NCBI GenBank assembly: GCA_015655365.1
Contig: JAATFE010000212.1
Span: 1 to 5,535, forward strand
Length of the DNA stretch: 5,535 nt
Reading direction: 5' to 3'
Origin: Terriglobales bacterium
GTDB taxonomy: Bacteria; Acidobacteriota; Terriglobia; Terriglobales; Acidobacteriaceae
Numbering within the stretch: position 1 is the first letter of the stretch; every line of letters starts with the position of its first letter. Shown here in pieces: positions 5,398 to 5,535 of the stretch. The notes under the pieces were generated by a model. It saw only the letters and a program-made list of their open reading frames with translations. It searched no databases and had not been told where the DNA came from. The position numbers and the translations under genes are program-made.

Positions 5398-5535
5398 GTG
5401 ACGGAAATCCGGTTTGAGTGGGATGAGGCGAAAAACCTCTCCAACCAGCGAAAACACGGCGTCAGTTTTGAGGAAGCCAGCCAGGTGTTCTGGGATCCGC
5501 TGCATGTGGCAGTCCCCGACCGTGTGGTGGACGGA
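5398..5535 (+). CDS. brnT: BrnT-family toxin, 3'-truncated by the window edge
   Basis: The 46 visible codons match the N-terminus of BrnT toxins (formerly DUF497): IRFEWDEAKNLSNQRKHGVSF, then FEEASQVFWDPLHVAVPDR. The FEWD-x-x-K, KHGVSFEEA and F-x-DP signatures are all present in family order and spacing. BrnT is a RelE-fold ribonuclease that inhibits translation and is neutralised by BrnA, normally encoded directly downstream; about half the toxin and all of any antitoxin lie beyond this window. GTG 5398 is taken as start because an in-frame TAA at 5368-5370 closes the frame upstream and no other usual start lies between. No Shine-Dalgarno is visible, consistent with the leaderless promoter. 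The AT-rich upstream patch fits an element acquired separately from its neighbours. Confidence 0.88.
   Translation, partial: MTEIRFEWDEAKNLSNQRKHGVSFEEASQVFWDPLHVAVPDRVVDG

Noticed and set aside
1..5535. CRISPR array, tRNA, rRNA or insertion sequence
   Set aside because: No regularly spaced repeats, cloverleaf, ribosomal RNA signature, transposase motif or terminal inverted repeats were seen.

Overview
The window is GC-rich, uses GTG as well as ATG starts, and is densely packed with housekeeping-type genes plus one accessory element at the right edge. The protein flavour (M3 oligopeptidase, DltE-like SDR, IHF/HU protein, ALG5-like GT2, BrnT) is compatible with an Acidobacteriota-type soil bacterium. 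That assignment is an inference from general impression, not from a marker gene.

Layout, left to right. (1) 2-922 (+): the 3' part of an M3-family zinc oligopeptidase, interrupted by an in-frame TAA at 242-244, nine codons before the HEFGH zinc motif. (2) 934-1721 (+): a classical short-chain dehydrogenase, 11 bases downstream and probably in the same operon, split by a one-base loss in a C run near 1247-1250. (3) 1760-2433 (-): a convergent, membrane-anchored conserved protein of unknown function, also split by a one-base loss in a C run (G run on + at 2279-2283). (4) 2434-2800: a 367-base divergent intergenic region with several inverted repeats. (5) 2801-3871 (+): an intact PgeF/YfiH-type (laccase-domain) protein with an N-terminal extension and apparently no Shine-Dalgarno. 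(6) 3883-3931: a bidirectional terminator hairpin. (7) 3958-4254 (-): an IHF-beta/HU-like DNA-bending protein. (8) 4472-5254 (+): a GT2 glycosyltransferase resembling dolichyl/polyprenyl-phosphate glucosyltransferases, followed after one base by a 29-codon single-membrane-span ORF. (9) 5363-5535 (+): an AT-rich promoter with a perfect 10-bp palindrome driving a brnT toxin gene that runs off the window.

The most striking observation is that all three genes in the first 2.4 kb carry exactly one disabling lesion each, while everything after 2.8 kb is intact. Two of the lesions are one-base contractions of C runs inside the same octamer, CCCCATCG. That pattern suggests either context-dependent sequencing/assembly error or clustered recent gene decay; reads would decide. 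The second theme is two GTG-started genes (pgeF and brnT) whose best -10 boxes both end exactly six bases before the start codon with no Shine-Dalgarno, suggesting leaderless transcripts. I see no CRISPR array, rRNA, tRNA or insertion sequence, and no convincing new multi-gene system: the only defence-like element is the start of a BrnT-type toxin-antitoxin locus.
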